The notes under the pieces were generated by a model, which was given only the letters and a program-made list of their open reading frames with translations, was not told where the DNA came from and searched no databases. Position numbers and translations under genes: made by a program. This document shows positions 14,799-23,453 of a DNA stretch of 64,000 nucleotides, piece after piece. Every line of letters begins with the position of its first letter. Within the stretch, counting starts at the first letter, position 1. The DNA is taken from IMG/VR virus record IMGVR_UViG_3300034158_000010, positions 21,303-85,302 of that record. One strand, given 5' to 3'. The DNA is from a virus.

Positions 14799-16994
14799 TT
14801 AGAAGTTAGCGTGAGTACCACGGAAGCGTTCACGTTGTGCGCGTTCTACTTCACCATAACGGTTAGTACGCATTCTACGAACACGATCATCATGTACTTG
14901 TTTAATCATGGCGTCAATACCCACACCGCCAGATTCGCCGACATCAATCCAACGAGAAATAGCGCGTAGACGCATTTCCAGTTTAGCGACCAACATTTTG
15001 TTAGACTCGCCTTTAAGCTGTTCCAGAAGTTTATCAAACTCATCTTTATACTTCTTAGACTGTGCGTCACGGTACAGTTCAACACTGGTTTGTTCAACAT
15101 CACGAGTAGTAGCACGAGAGAAAATGGTCTTAGGATTAATACCGTAGTATTCCAAGTTCTCACCACGGATACACATCCAGTGGCCAAGCAGCATCGATAC
15201 ACACATGTCATCGTGTGCGTCGTTGTTGTGGTCAATACGACCGTTCTTGATGGTCAGTGCCAGCATCTCTGTAATCAGCTGCTTATCGTTCATCGTACGG
15301 CCACCCAGATCAACCGAGGAACCCAGCGAGTCTTTATACAGGGCATTACGTGAGTAACGACCAGAACCAGCTGTGTTGAAGCCGAAGTGACGTTTAAAGC
15401 GATCGTAGAACTGAGGTGTACGTTGAGTAACCGGAGTCGTCCGAATGCACTCGTACTCCGATTCCATCAATTGCGCTTCGTCAACCACACGGTTAAAGAT
15501 ACGCTTGAATGGATCGATCCCCTTAGAGTGCAGGATCAGGATTACGATGTCAATCAAACTGATACCCGTAGACTTACGTTCTGGAATCCAAGTGATACCT
15601 GGATAACGGATCAACAGCTCAGCAATGTACGTGGCCAACATACTAACGTTAGTTTCATTGTAACGACCAGCAAACAAGATCTCGTGAGTTTCAGTATCGA
15701 AACCTACCAGACCGGTGGCATCGTTATCTTCACCGAGGAGTTCACTAGGGTCACAACCCATCACTACCTTACAGTTGGCCATACGCGACTCAATCTGTTC
15801 TTTAGGGATGTACCAACGCAACATGTAGCCGTCATCGTTTTGTTCGTAGTGCAACGGTTCACGCATTGCTTCTTTAAGAATCTTCTTGTGTTCCTGAGTC
15901 AGAGGAGAACCCTCACCACCCACGGTCCAGATGTTAAAGAAGTCACGGTCAGCAATCTCACCAAAGGAACTAGATTCCCGAAGTGTGCGATACAGCCATA
16001 GATCGTCACGACCTAGTTGACGGTGGTTAAACGCGCCGTAGATCAATGGCGTCTTACCGGTTGTTCCTTTCTCCACCATCAGCTCTACAGCAGCTTGTGT
16101 TGGAAGGTCAAAGTAAGTCTCACTCCAGATAGCACCACCGGTCATGAACCCGTGTGCAAACTTACCATCTCGTGTGGTTACGTTACCAGCCGTCGTAGTG
16201 AAGATGTTACCGAAGAACTGTTTCTCACGACGGGCGTTATCACGTGCAGCAGATCCCGCAGCTAGTGCTACTGGCAGGGAGATCTCGATCAAGCTAATGT
16301 ATGCAAATTCGTCGAACTGCATGATAGGTACAGTCAGACCACGACCGAGTTTATCCGCAGCGATCTTATCGTTACGGGCTACAGCTGTTTTGTAACGGTT
16401 CTTCAAACGTACGCAGGTCAGGAGTTCAGAGTTGTCAGCATCATTACGATCAACCATGTCGATGTAATCAGGTAACAGTTCTCGCATCTCTTTAAGACGT
16501 TCGATGTTCGAGTCGCGGAGCTTAGCATCTTTCGTGATGAGGTTGATGGTAGTCTTGTAACCCCAGATAAACATCAGGCCAACCATCAGTACGTCCGTTG
16601 ATACAGACTTACCCGTTTGACGAGGTTGGAGCAATCCAAAGTTGATGTGGTTAAAGAAACTCCAGTACAACGCGATGTTACCACGGTTAGCCAGGAACTT
16701 TGAAGGTACAGCACCCACTTGCGGAATACGAGCGACTTCCCTAAAGTAGTACCACGGGTTAAACTTACATTCAAAGGCGATCTTGGCTTTTGTCGTAATA
16801 TCGAGACCCTCATCATAAGGATCTACACCCGATAGCTCTGGTTGCATCAGTGCGAGGGGAAACTTCCAGTTCTTAACTTTCAGTTCATCGCGATACAAGT
16901 GAGCCAACTTAAGGAAGGTCGTATTAGTGGTATTAAGGTCAGCGCGAGCGGTATGGAAGCGATCCCAATCCGAAGCGAATAACAGCATATCCAT
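14799..16994 (-). CDS. terL: Terminase large subunit (packaging ATPase-nuclease)
   Basis: 731 residues. Packages DNA into proheads. ATPase half: Walker A 'QPRQTGKS' (K129, S130), Walker B 'IMQFDEF' (D228, E229), and a coupling-type 'FTTTAG' near 265. RNase H-like nuclease half: D415 in 'MGCDPSE', E472 in 'WIPERKSTG' and the D-rich 'NDAHDDM' around 591-597. No intron or inserted endonuclease is seen. The start is the ATG with GAGG 10 bases upstream. It occupies its own minus-strand unit between a terminator and a plus-strand early promoter. Confidence 0.93.
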   Translation of the reverse strand: MDMLLFASDWDRFHTARADLNTTNTTFLKLAHLYRDELKVKNWKFPLALMQPELSGVDPYDEGLDITTKAKIAFECKFNPWYYFREVARIPQVGAVPSKFLANRGNIALYWSFFNHINFGLLQPRQTGKSVSTDVLMVGLMFIWGYKTTINLITKDAKLRDSNIERLKEMRELLPDYIDMVDRNDADNSELLTCVRLKNRYKTAVARNDKIAADKLGRGLTVPIMQFDEFAYISLIEISLPVALAAGSAARDNARREKQFFGNIFTTTAGNVTTRDGKFAHGFMTGGAIWSETYFDLPTQAAVELMVEKGTTGKTPLIYGAFNHRQLGRDDLWLYRTLRESSSFGEIADRDFFNIWTVGGEGSPLTQEHKKILKEAMREPLHYEQNDDGYMLRWYIPKEQIESRMANCKVVMGCDPSELLGEDNDATGLVGFDTETHEILFAGRYNETNVSMLATYIAELLIRYPGITWIPERKSTGISLIDIVILILHSKGIDPFKRIFNRVVDEAQLMESEYECIRTTPVTQRTPQFYDRFKRHFGFNTAGSGRYSRNALYKDSLGSSVDLGGRTMNDKQLITEMLALTIKNGRIDHNNDAHDDMCVSMLLGHWMCIRGENLEYYGINPKTIFSRATTRDVEQTSVELYRDAQSKKYKDEFDKLLEQLKGESNKMLVAKLEMRLRAISRWIDVGESGGVGIDAMIKQVHDDRVRRMRTNRYGEVERAQRERFRGTHANF

Positions 16995-17058
16995 AATGAC
17001 GAGCCTCTAATAAAAGGTAATGTGTTCATAGGGTTGGTAATAGAAGCCCTTTAAAGCC

Positions 17059-17066
17059 TATATTAC
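17059..17066 (+). promoter_or_regulatory. Early promoter TATATTAC
   Basis: Context TTTAAAGCCTATATTACTTT, followed by AGTGAATCT; this ~29-base context is repeated almost exactly at 33710. It lies 42 bases before the ATG at 17108 and drives the longest early operon in the window. Confidence 0.8.
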
Positions 17067-17107
17067 TTTAGTGAATCTTACATTAAATAACTGATAGGAA
17101 ATCGGAA

Positions 17108-17224
17108 ATGTATATCGAAGAACTTGAACGTGATGCCACCCCAGAAGAAATTGTTCTGGGTTTAGTATTCGCCGTAGTAGCGGTCACCGTGGTCTATAAT
17201 TTCCTGACCTGGGCTACTGAGTAA
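17108..17224 (+). CDS. Small single-pass membrane protein, 38 aa
   Basis: MYIEELERDATPEE followed by a hydrophobic segment (~15-33, 'VLGLVFAVVAVTVVYNFL'). AGGAA precedes the ATG. It is the first gene of the early operon, so a host membrane target right after infection is plausible but unproven. Confidence 0.6.
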   Translation: MYIEELERDATPEEIVLGLVFAVVAVTVVYNFLTWATE

Positions 17225-17242
17225 CCTAACGGAGTTTTGTAA

Positions 17243-17848
17243 ATGCGCAATTCGAACAACTTACCGGAATTGAAATCTAAAGCTGAATGGGCAATTTTAA
17301 CGAACGAATGGAAGAACGATTGGTGGTATGATCGTCGGGAGAACGTTAAGCGAATGGCCTGGTGTATCTTGACCGAAGAAGTTGCTACTCGTTTGGGTAA
17401 GTGGCTGAGTAACTTCGAGTTGATCATCGAGCCCTTCGCCGGTACTGGCTACATCGCTGAACATCTGCGTCGTGCTGGTGGATTGACCCGTAAGCAATAT
17501 CGTGCTTATGATGGTTGCCGGTCTCACTGGAAAGAATCCGACCGTCCGAACTACGGCTTTACTAAGTCGGGTTGCTTCAACCTCAATTACAAGACTGCCG
17601 ATGTGGTAGTCATGACCTGGCCGAACTATAATGAGAACCTTGCGTATCGGGTTGTTCGTAAAATGGTTCCCGGTCAGTACCTCGTCTATAATGGTGAGGG
17701 TAATTACGGTTGCACGGGAGATGACAAGTATCATGAATATCTCGAAACGCACTTCGAGAAGTTCGAAGCATTTTGTGACGAGCTTAATGAACACCACATT
17801 AAGTACCTGTCCATCCATGATCGTTGGTACGTCTATCGTAAAAAATAA
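17243..17848 (+). CDS. SAM-dependent methyltransferase-like protein
   Basis: 201 residues. Motif I is clear at 61-69 ('IIEPFAGTGYIAEHLRRAG', E63-P-F-A-G-T-G). The next acidic strand is 'RAYDG' (~87-91). Where DNA/RNA methyltransferases carry D/N-P-P-Y there is 'VVMTWPNYNENL' (W126-P-N-Y129), a divergent motif IV. Substrate is unknown: DNA, RNA or small molecule all remain open. It lies second in an early operon, a place where counter-defence functions are common in phages. Confidence 0.65.
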   Translation: MRNSNNLPELKSKAEWAILTNEWKNDWWYDRRENVKRMAWCILTEEVATRLGKWLSNFELIIEPFAGTGYIAEHLRRAGGLTRKQYRAYDGCRSHWKESDRPNYGFTKSGCFNLNYKTADVVVMTWPNYNENLAYRVVRKMVPGQYLVYNGEGNYGCTGDDKYHEYLETHFEKFEAFCDELNEHHIKYLSIHDRWYVYRKK

Positions 17849-17858
17849 GGATTGATTC

Positions 17859-17966
17859 ATGCGTCGTAAAACTAGAGTAAATCCCACCGACCGCAAGTGG
17901 GTAGCTGTAATTGCAGTGGTTGATTTGGTCATGGCATTAGCTTGCCTTGGTTTCACTTTCCTTTAA
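17859..17966 (+). CDS. Small membrane protein, 35 aa
   Basis: Basic N-terminus 'MRRKTRVNPTDRK' then one hydrophobic segment to the C-terminus (~14-35). AAGGAT ribosome site. No family recognised. Confidence 0.55.
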   Translation: MRRKTRVNPTDRKWVAVIAVVDLVMALACLGFTFL

Positions 17967-17977
17967 AGGACTTATCC

Positions 17978-18472
17978 ATGTTGATCCGTTACAATACACC
18001 ACTCTATCGTAAGCTGTACAAGTCGTACGTTGAGCGTTACGATAACTGTGACAAGGTTGAGAACATCGAAGATCGTGTCCGTGGTATCTGCGCTCACATT
18101 CGTAATGCAGATCTAGGCGTATCCGTCTGGAGCTGTGAAGGGCATGACGAACCGTTTAACGCCTACACCGGCTACATCATGTTTGCCCCACGTAACCGGG
18201 AAGCAGCTTCCATCATGATGGATATCTTCCAACAGGTCAGTGCCAAGCTTATCCAGCTTTATGGTTGGGACTCCGGTATTGAGATCGAACACGACCTCGT
18301 ATGTACCACCGATACCGAAGGTCGTGAACATCAGTACCCGTGTGTAACCATCCGTAACACCAGCATGACCGAGCATCATGCTAACGTCTGGTGGAAGGCG
18401 GTTGACACTGTAACAAAAGCTCTACTCAAGTCTCGCATTGAATTGCAGGCATTCCTCAAGACCAAGAAGTAA
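17978..18472 (+). CDS. Hypothetical early protein, 164 aa
   Basis: Start MLIRYNTPLY follows AAAGGA; the upstream in-frame ATG at 17942 lies inside the previous gene. Contains 'VSVWSCEGHDEPFNAYTGYI'-type residues (Cys, Glu, His close together) seen in a number of phage early proteins, but no family I can name. Confidence 0.7.
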   Translation: MLIRYNTPLYRKLYKSYVERYDNCDKVENIEDRVRGICAHIRNADLGVSVWSCEGHDEPFNAYTGYIMFAPRNREAASIMMDIFQQVSAKLIQLYGWDSGIEIEHDLVCTTDTEGREHQYPCVTIRNTSMTEHHANVWWKAVDTVTKALLKSRIELQAFLKTKK

Positions 18473-18520
18473 TCCCCAAACGATCGCAGCGTTAACTGCA
18501 TATTTAAACCGAGGTTAAAG

Positions 18521-18937
18521 ATGAATAGTTTGCGTGAACGTTTCATTGAAGACACCCGTCGTTCAACTGATGCACGGCGTGATAGCTGTGGTCTGGATTT
18601 TCGGACCAGTTCTCAGAAGGGTCAGGAAGGCCGCTTCCTGAACAAGCATACCCACGCGATGTGGCTTGGTTATCAGCTGGCCCATACCGCAGCCTTTTAT
18701 GATGACAAAGTTGAGAACGAGGAATCGGTCTTGATGGGACGTTATGTCGTAATGAACCGGGTCGGTCCAGGTGTTAAGGTTAAGTCCAGTCACCACCCAT
18801 TCGTACATCGTGGTCGTAAGACTGCACTCGATGAAGCTGAGCGATTGACCCTGGAGCACAACAGTGAGTTTGTTGTATTCCGCTGTGTAGCTGCACGAGC
18901 ACCTAAAACCATTACCGAGGTCACCACCAATGCGTAA
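18521..18937 (+). CDS. Hypothetical early protein, 138 aa
   Basis: GAGG before the ATG. Arginine-rich N-terminal part. No family recognised. Overlaps the nucleotidyltransferase-like gene by 8 bases. Confidence 0.7.
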   Translation: MNSLRERFIEDTRRSTDARRDSCGLDFRTSSQKGQEGRFLNKHTHAMWLGYQLAHTAAFYDDKVENEESVLMGRYVVMNRVGPGVKVKSSHHPFVHRGRKTALDEAERLTLEHNSEFVVFRCVAARAPKTITEVTTNA

Positions 18938-19631
18938 CTACACCGCTGCTCAAATCCGTACCATGGTTGAATCTCTGGGTCGTGTCTATGACATCCCGTC
19001 TCACGAGTTCATGCTCACTCACGGAACGGCTATGGTTGTTCATGGGCTGCGTACCACCACCAAGGACATGGACATCACGGTTAACACCACGGTGTTCGAT
19101 AAACTGGTCGGTTACATCGGGGCTACTACTGACATCCATGGTCAGGTGATCTGGTTGCCGGGTGCTATCGAGATCCGTCCTCTGAAGACCCTCCGTACCC
19201 CAAGCTTCTTTGAGAACCTCAACGGTTGCCGGGTGCAGTCTTTGCAGTCACTGTTGGAGACATATCAGTCGCTGCAAGCTGAACCACTTCCAGGTCGTGA
19301 TAAAGGTGCTCAAGATGGCACCAGCATTGATCTGTGTGTCGCGCGCCTTGCTCGTGAGGCGAATGAAATTGCTCGTGATGTTGAGATGACTATCCGGTCT
19401 GTAGGTGATGATCTCATCACTGCAATCATGACCATGGGTGGGACTGATATTTGGGCCAAGATCAATGGTACGGTATCGACAACTATCAAAGATGCCACCC
19501 ACAGTAAATGGCACGTGACATTCAATGCCACTGAACGCTGCGTAGACATTTACGAAGTCAGTGAAATTGATATGAACGGTCGTGTCGAGGGTGGTCGTGT
19601 AAGTTTTACTAAGAGGCTGATCACCGTATGA
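18930..19631 (+). CDS. Nucleotidyltransferase-fold protein
   Basis: 233 residues. 'LTHGTAMVVHGLRTTTKDMD' (~29-48) matches the pattern of a DNA polymerase beta-like nucleotidyltransferase: a small-residue helix start, T-x-D/K and catalytic D46-x-D48, then a strand 'ITVN' and later 'GAIEIRPL' that can supply the third acid. Further on, 'VQSLQSLLETYQSL' and 'SIDLCVARLAR' resemble the helical part of minimal or AbiEii-type nucleotidyltransferases. Substrate unknown. A possible degenerate paralogue is at 59127. It sits in an early operon with a methyltransferase-like protein. Confidence 0.55.
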   Translation: MRNYTAAQIRTMVESLGRVYDIPSHEFMLTHGTAMVVHGLRTTTKDMDITVNTTVFDKLVGYIGATTDIHGQVIWLPGAIEIRPLKTLRTPSFFENLNGCRVQSLQSLLETYQSLQAEPLPGRDKGAQDGTSIDLCVARLAREANEIARDVEMTIRSVGDDLITAIMTMGGTDIWAKINGTVSTTIKDATHSKWHVTFNATERCVDIYEVSEIDMNGRVEGGRVSFTKRLITV

Positions 19632-19861
19632 AAGCACTACTGTTGGCTACACTGATCGGGGCGTCAGGTAATGATGCTCCGAATGTTGATCAACAACACA
19701 TCTGGTTTGAAGGACCAGCTGCGTACACCGAATGTGTCATCACTGAAGCTGCCTTGCATTTCGGTACTCCAACGTCGCAGGATGGCGACAAGGTCTCTAC
19801 CTTGAAAGTCCGTGCAACTGCGACTGCAACTCGTACTACACGCTGCATCAAATTTAACTAA
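19628..19861 (+). CDS. Hypothetical small protein, 77 aa, possible secretion signal
   Basis: Starts MKALLLATLIGASG, a short hydrophobic stretch that could be a signal sequence although it is brief. Two cysteines follow (~36 and ~74). ATG overlaps the previous stop. Confidence 0.6.
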   Translation: MKALLLATLIGASGNDAPNVDQQHIWFEGPAAYTECVITEAALHFGTPTSQDGDKVSTLKVRATATATRTTRCIKFN

Positions 19862-19873
19862 GAGGATCTTACC

Positions 19874-20557
19874 ATGCAACCTAAGAAAATGGCTCCAACC
19901 AAAGTGCTGGCCGAACTCAACTTTCTTGAGTTCCATCAGCAGAAGGGTCAACTGGAATGCGGTACCTATCGGGTAGTGGAACACGATGGGGAAATCAACT
20001 ATGCGGTGCTGGGTCAGTGCCGTGGTACGCTGGTCTTTGATATCGACTGGTATACTGAAGACGAGTATATCAGCTACGGTGAAGATGATGCCCGCCTGAA
20101 TGCCATCATGGACTTCGATCCAGACCTCGATGAAGAACTGATGGATTCCTGGGATCGTGCGATGCATCGGGAAACTGATAACCGTTTGGCTGACGAGATC
20201 GCAATGGCTGACCATGACGAGTTCCGTCGGGTTAGTGCTGAGGATTTTGCTAACGACGATGATCGGGTTGACGACGAGCATTTGATCGTTGAGATGTCGA
20301 GGCCGGGTAAAACGCTGGGTGAGTTGTTGCGTGAGCATCTGGACAACAAACCTGAAGTTACTACCAACACTCCGATGTTCAACGAACGTCCTTACATCGA
20401 AGCTGCCGACCTGGCTGAAGCTGAGTTTGAGGATATGACAGAGCCGGAGTTTGATATGCATCGTCATGACCTCAGTAGTTTCATGGAACGTTCCCATGAA
20501 CAGCTGAATATCGCCATGGCGGCTTTACCACCTGAAGCAATTAAGAGCGGTGAATAA
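19874..20557 (+). CDS. Acidic protein, 227 aa
   Basis: Very acidic in the middle ('EDDARLNAIMDFDPDLDEEL', 'ANDDDRVDDEHL'). Acidic phage proteins of this sort may mimic nucleic acid, but that is only a possibility. AGAGGA before the ATG; its stop overlaps the next ATG. Confidence 0.75.
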   Translation: MQPKKMAPTKVLAELNFLEFHQQKGQLECGTYRVVEHDGEINYAVLGQCRGTLVFDIDWYTEDEYISYGEDDARLNAIMDFDPDLDEELMDSWDRAMHRETDNRLADEIAMADHDEFRRVSAEDFANDDDRVDDEHLIVEMSRPGKTLGELLREHLDNKPEVTTNTPMFNERPYIEAADLAEAEFEDMTEPEFDMHRHDLSSFMERSHEQLNIAMAALPPEAIKSGE

Positions 20558-20757
20558 TGCTTCGACTAATCCGTTGGCTCATTGGGTTCTGTACCCATGA
20601 CTACGAATTGCTCTCCATTACCGATGTTAAATACGTCGGTGATGAGGGTCCTATTCAGGCAATCGATCTTGCTCACCGTGGGGCGATTAAATACCAAGCA
20701 TTACGCATGCGTTGTACGCGCTGTGGTAAAGTCACAACTAAAAAGGTTAAACCATGA
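20557..20757 (+). CDS. Small putative zinc-binding protein, 66 aa
   Basis: C12-T-H14 near the N-terminus and C53-x2-C56 ('MRCTRCGK') near the C-terminus form a possible zinc site. Basic tail. Coupled to its neighbours by TAATG and a 4-base overlap. Confidence 0.6.
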   Translation: MLRLIRWLIGFCTHDYELLSITDVKYVGDEGPIQAIDLAHRGAIKYQALRMRCTRCGKVTTKKVKP

Positions 20758-21014
20758 ATCGTTTCGGTACCTACCGGATGGAAGTTGTCGTAACCCCTAT
20801 CGATGGTAGTACGGTTAACTTCAAAGAACGTGACCTGTACTTCGGTATGGGTTTATGTCTGTCTTACACCGGGCGTAAGTATGACGGTACGGTAATCATT
20901 GAAGGTAAGGAAGATCATCTGCGTAAGCTGATGGGACAACACAACTTCAAGATCGCTGTACCGATTCACGCTGCACCAACATCAATCCCAACCGCAGGAG
21001 TACCCGTACAATGA
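20754..21014 (+). CDS. Hypothetical protein, 86 aa
   Basis: Beta-rich ('RMEVVVTPIDGSTVNF', 'KYDGTVIIEGKEDHL') with a Pro/Ala-rich tail. AAGG upstream. No family recognised. Confidence 0.65.
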   Translation: MNRFGTYRMEVVVTPIDGSTVNFKERDLYFGMGLCLSYTGRKYDGTVIIEGKEDHLRKLMGQHNFKIAVPIHAAPTSIPTAGVPVQ

Positions 21015-21277
21015 AATTGCTTTTACACACGGCAATGTATCTGTTGGTAATGGCAGGCTTCATGCTTTGTACCAATACCTTTATTTACAAAACCATTCCT
21101 CTGATTCGTGGGGATCTGGTTGGGGTTGAACTGGAGCATGCTTTGCTGGGTAACTCCATGCTGTTCGCAGCTGGGTTTGTGGTGTGGACATTCGCACTGA
21201 CACAGATCCGGGAATTCCAACGCTCGACTGACGGTGAATGCCGTAAATGTAAATGCAAGGAGTGTAAACGTGGGTAA
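21011..21277 (+). CDS. Two-pass membrane protein with a cysteine-rich tail, 88 aa
   Basis: Hydrophobic segments at ~3-21 and ~46-64, then a C-terminal 'CRKCKCKEC' cluster (~77-85) that could bind metal on the cytoplasmic side. AGGAG 10 bases before the ATG. Confidence 0.65.
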   Translation: MKLLLHTAMYLLVMAGFMLCTNTFIYKTIPLIRGDLVGVELEHALLGNSMLFAAGFVVWTFALTQIREFQRSTDGECRKCKCKECKRG

Positions 21278-21494
21278 GCTATTCTGGAAAGCAATGCGGA
21301 TACTTATGCTGATTATCGCTGGTTTCTATGGTATCAGCATCATCGTTAGTTTGGTTGCGTATGGCGTGAACTGGTACTCACCGGGTGTACCCGGCATTGA
21401 AGACCTTCCACCGTTCCGTGATCAGATTGCCTACTACACCTCTGCGTACTTTGGTTCATACTGGATCAAGCGCAAAATCATTGACGAGGATTAA
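21270..21494 (+). CDS. Membrane protein, 74 aa, GTG start
   Basis: GTG at 21270 is placed 7 bases after AAGGAG and overlaps the end of the previous gene by 8 bases, which decides the start over an upstream frame opening. One hydrophobic segment (~8-33, 'ILMLIIAGFYGISIIVSLVA'). Confidence 0.65.
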   Translation: MGKLFWKAMRILMLIIAGFYGISIIVSLVAYGVNWYSPGVPGIEDLPPFRDQIAYYTSAYFGSYWIKRKIIDED

Positions 21495-21496
21495 TC

Positions 21497-21691
21497 ATGA
21501 ACTTCAATTGGCGTGTAAAAGTTTTGGGTAACACCAGCGATGCTCTGCTGGCTATGGGCTTTGCTGTTAACACTTACGAGTGTGCATCAGGTGAACATTG
21601 GGTCATCGGTTGCAGTCACTCGCAGTTGGAAGCTGATGTCAAGCGTAATGGCCTGACCGCTATCACCCAGTATGAAGCAATCCGAGGTTAA
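21497..21691 (+). CDS. Hypothetical protein, 64 aa
   Basis: GAGGAT before ATG. Small alpha/beta protein; no family recognised. Confidence 0.65.
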   Translation: MNFNWRVKVLGNTSDALLAMGFAVNTYECASGEHWVIGCSHSQLEADVKRNGLTAITQYEAIRG

Positions 21692-21695
21692 GTAA

Positions 21696-21902
21696 ATGGC
21701 AGTGTCTATCCCGGTGTCGGCATGGAATCGTTTCGTGTTTGACCGTAAAGATCCTCGACGCTGGGGAGAACAGTTCTATGATTACATGGAGCTGCATTTA
21801 TTAACCAACCCATTTGATAAAGTGTGGTGTGATGGCATGCGCCGAACTGGTTCTAAGACCGGTCGTCAAATGGTAATGAACGCACTCGATCACAGTCGTT
21901 AA
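21696..21902 (+). CDS. Hypothetical protein, 68 aa
   Basis: GAGG before ATG. Tryptophan- and aspartate-rich ('DRKDPRRWGEQFYDYMEL'). No family recognised. Confidence 0.65.
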   Translation: MAVSIPVSAWNRFVFDRKDPRRWGEQFYDYMELHLLTNPFDKVWCDGMRRTGSKTGRQMVMNALDHSR

Positions 21903-21915
21903 GGAGTTCTAGCTA

Positions 21916-22167
21916 ATGGTCACTACCCGCAGTGAATTGATTGAACGTCTTCTGACCGAAGACTGCCGTAAAGCTCTGGCTGAGGTCAACGATGTTATCG
22001 CTGAAATCAAGTTGGATGAGTTTCAATTCGATGGCGATGACATGTTCGTTATCCACATGGAAACCAGGCTGTACGATAGCGAAGCTGCCTTGGTGCGCGA
22101 AGTCCTGGAAGCAGCTGGTTGGAAGAGTGTCAAGGTTAAAGATAGTCGTGTTTCGTTCAACTTCTAA
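21916..22167 (+). CDS. Hypothetical protein, 83 aa; member of a small paralogous set
   Basis: AAGGAG before ATG. The C-terminal half, strand 'FVIHMETRL', helix 'EAALVREVLEAAGWKS', strand 'VKVKDSRVSF', has the same layout as the genes at 22599, 22924 and 23174. Confidence 0.7.
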   Translation: MVTTRSELIERLLTEDCRKALAEVNDVIAEIKLDEFQFDGDDMFVIHMETRLYDSEAALVREVLEAAGWKSVKVKDSRVSFNF

Positions 22168-22177
22168 GGAGTAACCG

Positions 22178-22609
22178 ATGGGCCTTAAATATGCGGTATC
22201 AGCGCAGGTGTTTGAGAAGCAAGACCGAGTAAAGAAAGACTATGTACTCATGATGTTTGAGCGACATGGTTTCATGTACGGTGGTTTAGTACCAGCTAAC
22301 GCGGCTGCTGAGTACACAGTCGAAGCTGTACAGGCTATGGTCACTCAGCTGTACAGTGATCTTCCATGGCTACCGTTCGTGAAAGGTAACGACTACTCTG
22401 ACATCCTTACACAGTTGGATCAAATCGTTGACCGTATCCGCACGGGTACCACCGATTACTTCGACTGGGATAATGACGTGGAAGAAGTCGCTGAGTCCTT
22501 CTGCGCGGCGTACGCTCGTAATCACCGTGAGATGACTGTGCACTACGCGTACATGGCTACCCAAACCGAAACCAAACCTTACTTCAAGGAGACCCCATAT
22601 GTACGATAG
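22178..22609 (+). CDS. Hypothetical protein, 143 aa
   Basis: AAGGAG before ATG. Helical, tyrosine-rich; no family recognised. It separates the first member of the paralogous set from the other three. Confidence 0.7.
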   Translation: MGLKYAVSAQVFEKQDRVKKDYVLMMFERHGFMYGGLVPANAAAEYTVEAVQAMVTQLYSDLPWLPFVKGNDYSDILTQLDQIVDRIRTGTTDYFDWDNDVEEVAESFCAAYARNHREMTVHYAYMATQTETKPYFKETPYVR

Positions 22610-22931
22610 CAATCGCGACGATACTATCCCCCGTGCCACAGAGGTACTGGGTCACTTCAAACGTAACATTACCGCCGATGCACTGAACCGTTTGCGTGAT
22701 GCTTTTAAAGCGGGTTGGAAATCACCGGTTAAGATTACCAACCCACTGGACTTTGAGATCAAGGTCGATTTCGGACGGTCCTTACCAGACGATGCGCGTA
22801 AAGCGGTAGAGTCTGAACTGGCACATCACGGATGGGCTAACCATATATTCACCACTCACGTGGTAGACGGTGTGGCTGCCGACCAACTGTTAGTGAAGCT
22901 GGATCACACCGAGGCTTGTAAGTATGCGTGA
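22599..22931 (+). CDS. Hypothetical protein, 110 aa; paralogous set member
   Basis: AAGGAG before ATG. 'FEIKVDFGRSL' then 'ARKAVESELAHHGWAN' and 'ADQLLVKLD' match the strand-helix-GW-strand layout of 21916 and 23174. Confidence 0.7.
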   Translation: MYDSNRDDTIPRATEVLGHFKRNITADALNRLRDAFKAGWKSPVKITNPLDFEIKVDFGRSLPDDARKAVESELAHHGWANHIFTTHVVDGVAADQLLVKLDHTEACKYA

Positions 22932-23163
22932 ATTAGATGAACTCATCAGGCTGATTAAGATCTCGACGAGTTCGCCTCCTCACCGCAGTCCAACGACCAC
23001 TGATGCTGATTGGCACTGGCGTATCGCTATGCCGCACATCATGTCAGCTGAAGAACAAATCTACATCACCCAAGGCTTAGGCTTGACGGTGGGTAAGTAT
23101 GCCTTCGGTGGGAATACCGATAACAACGGTAAAACCCAGGTCATCAAAATCTACGTTTACTAA
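22924..23163 (+). CDS. Hypothetical protein, 79 aa; divergent paralogous set member
   Basis: 'WHWRIAMPHIMSAEEQIYI' followed by a final strand 'TQVIKIYVY'. Same layout as its neighbours but the GW turn is replaced by 'LTVGK'. Overlaps the previous gene by 8 bases. Confidence 0.65.
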   Translation: MRELDELIRLIKISTSSPPHRSPTTTDADWHWRIAMPHIMSAEEQIYITQGLGLTVGKYAFGGNTDNNGKTQVIKIYVY

Positions 23164-23173
23164 GAGCTAAGTA

Positions 23174-23440
23174 ATGATCCCTAAGAAAATGGATGTGTTG
23201 CGCAAGGCCCATACACCGTTCATGCGGCGTTTGATTGAACTGGTGGGCGATCACTTGACAAAGGCTGATTTCAGCAATGCCGCTGATTCATCGTGGTCGA
23301 TCACGTTCCATCTGGGGCAACGGCTCACCAGTGCTGATGAATTCTTTATTCGTCAGGAGTTGGATGCGGCAGGTTGGGGTTGTTCAGTTCGCACGCGTAG
23401 TGTGACTGAAGATTCGCTGGTTGTATTTATCCGCATGTAA
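23174..23440 (+). CDS. Hypothetical protein, 88 aa; paralogous set member
   Basis: 'SWSITFHLGQRLTSADEFFI' then 'RQELDAAGWGCSV' and 'DSLVVFIRM'. Best match to 21916. The ribosome site is weak. Confidence 0.7.
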   Translation: MIPKKMDVLRKAHTPFMRRLIELVGDHLTKADFSNAADSSWSITFHLGQRLTSADEFFIRQELDAAGWGCSVRTRSVTEDSLVVFIRM

Positions 23441-23453
23441 TCAGGAGTGCTAC

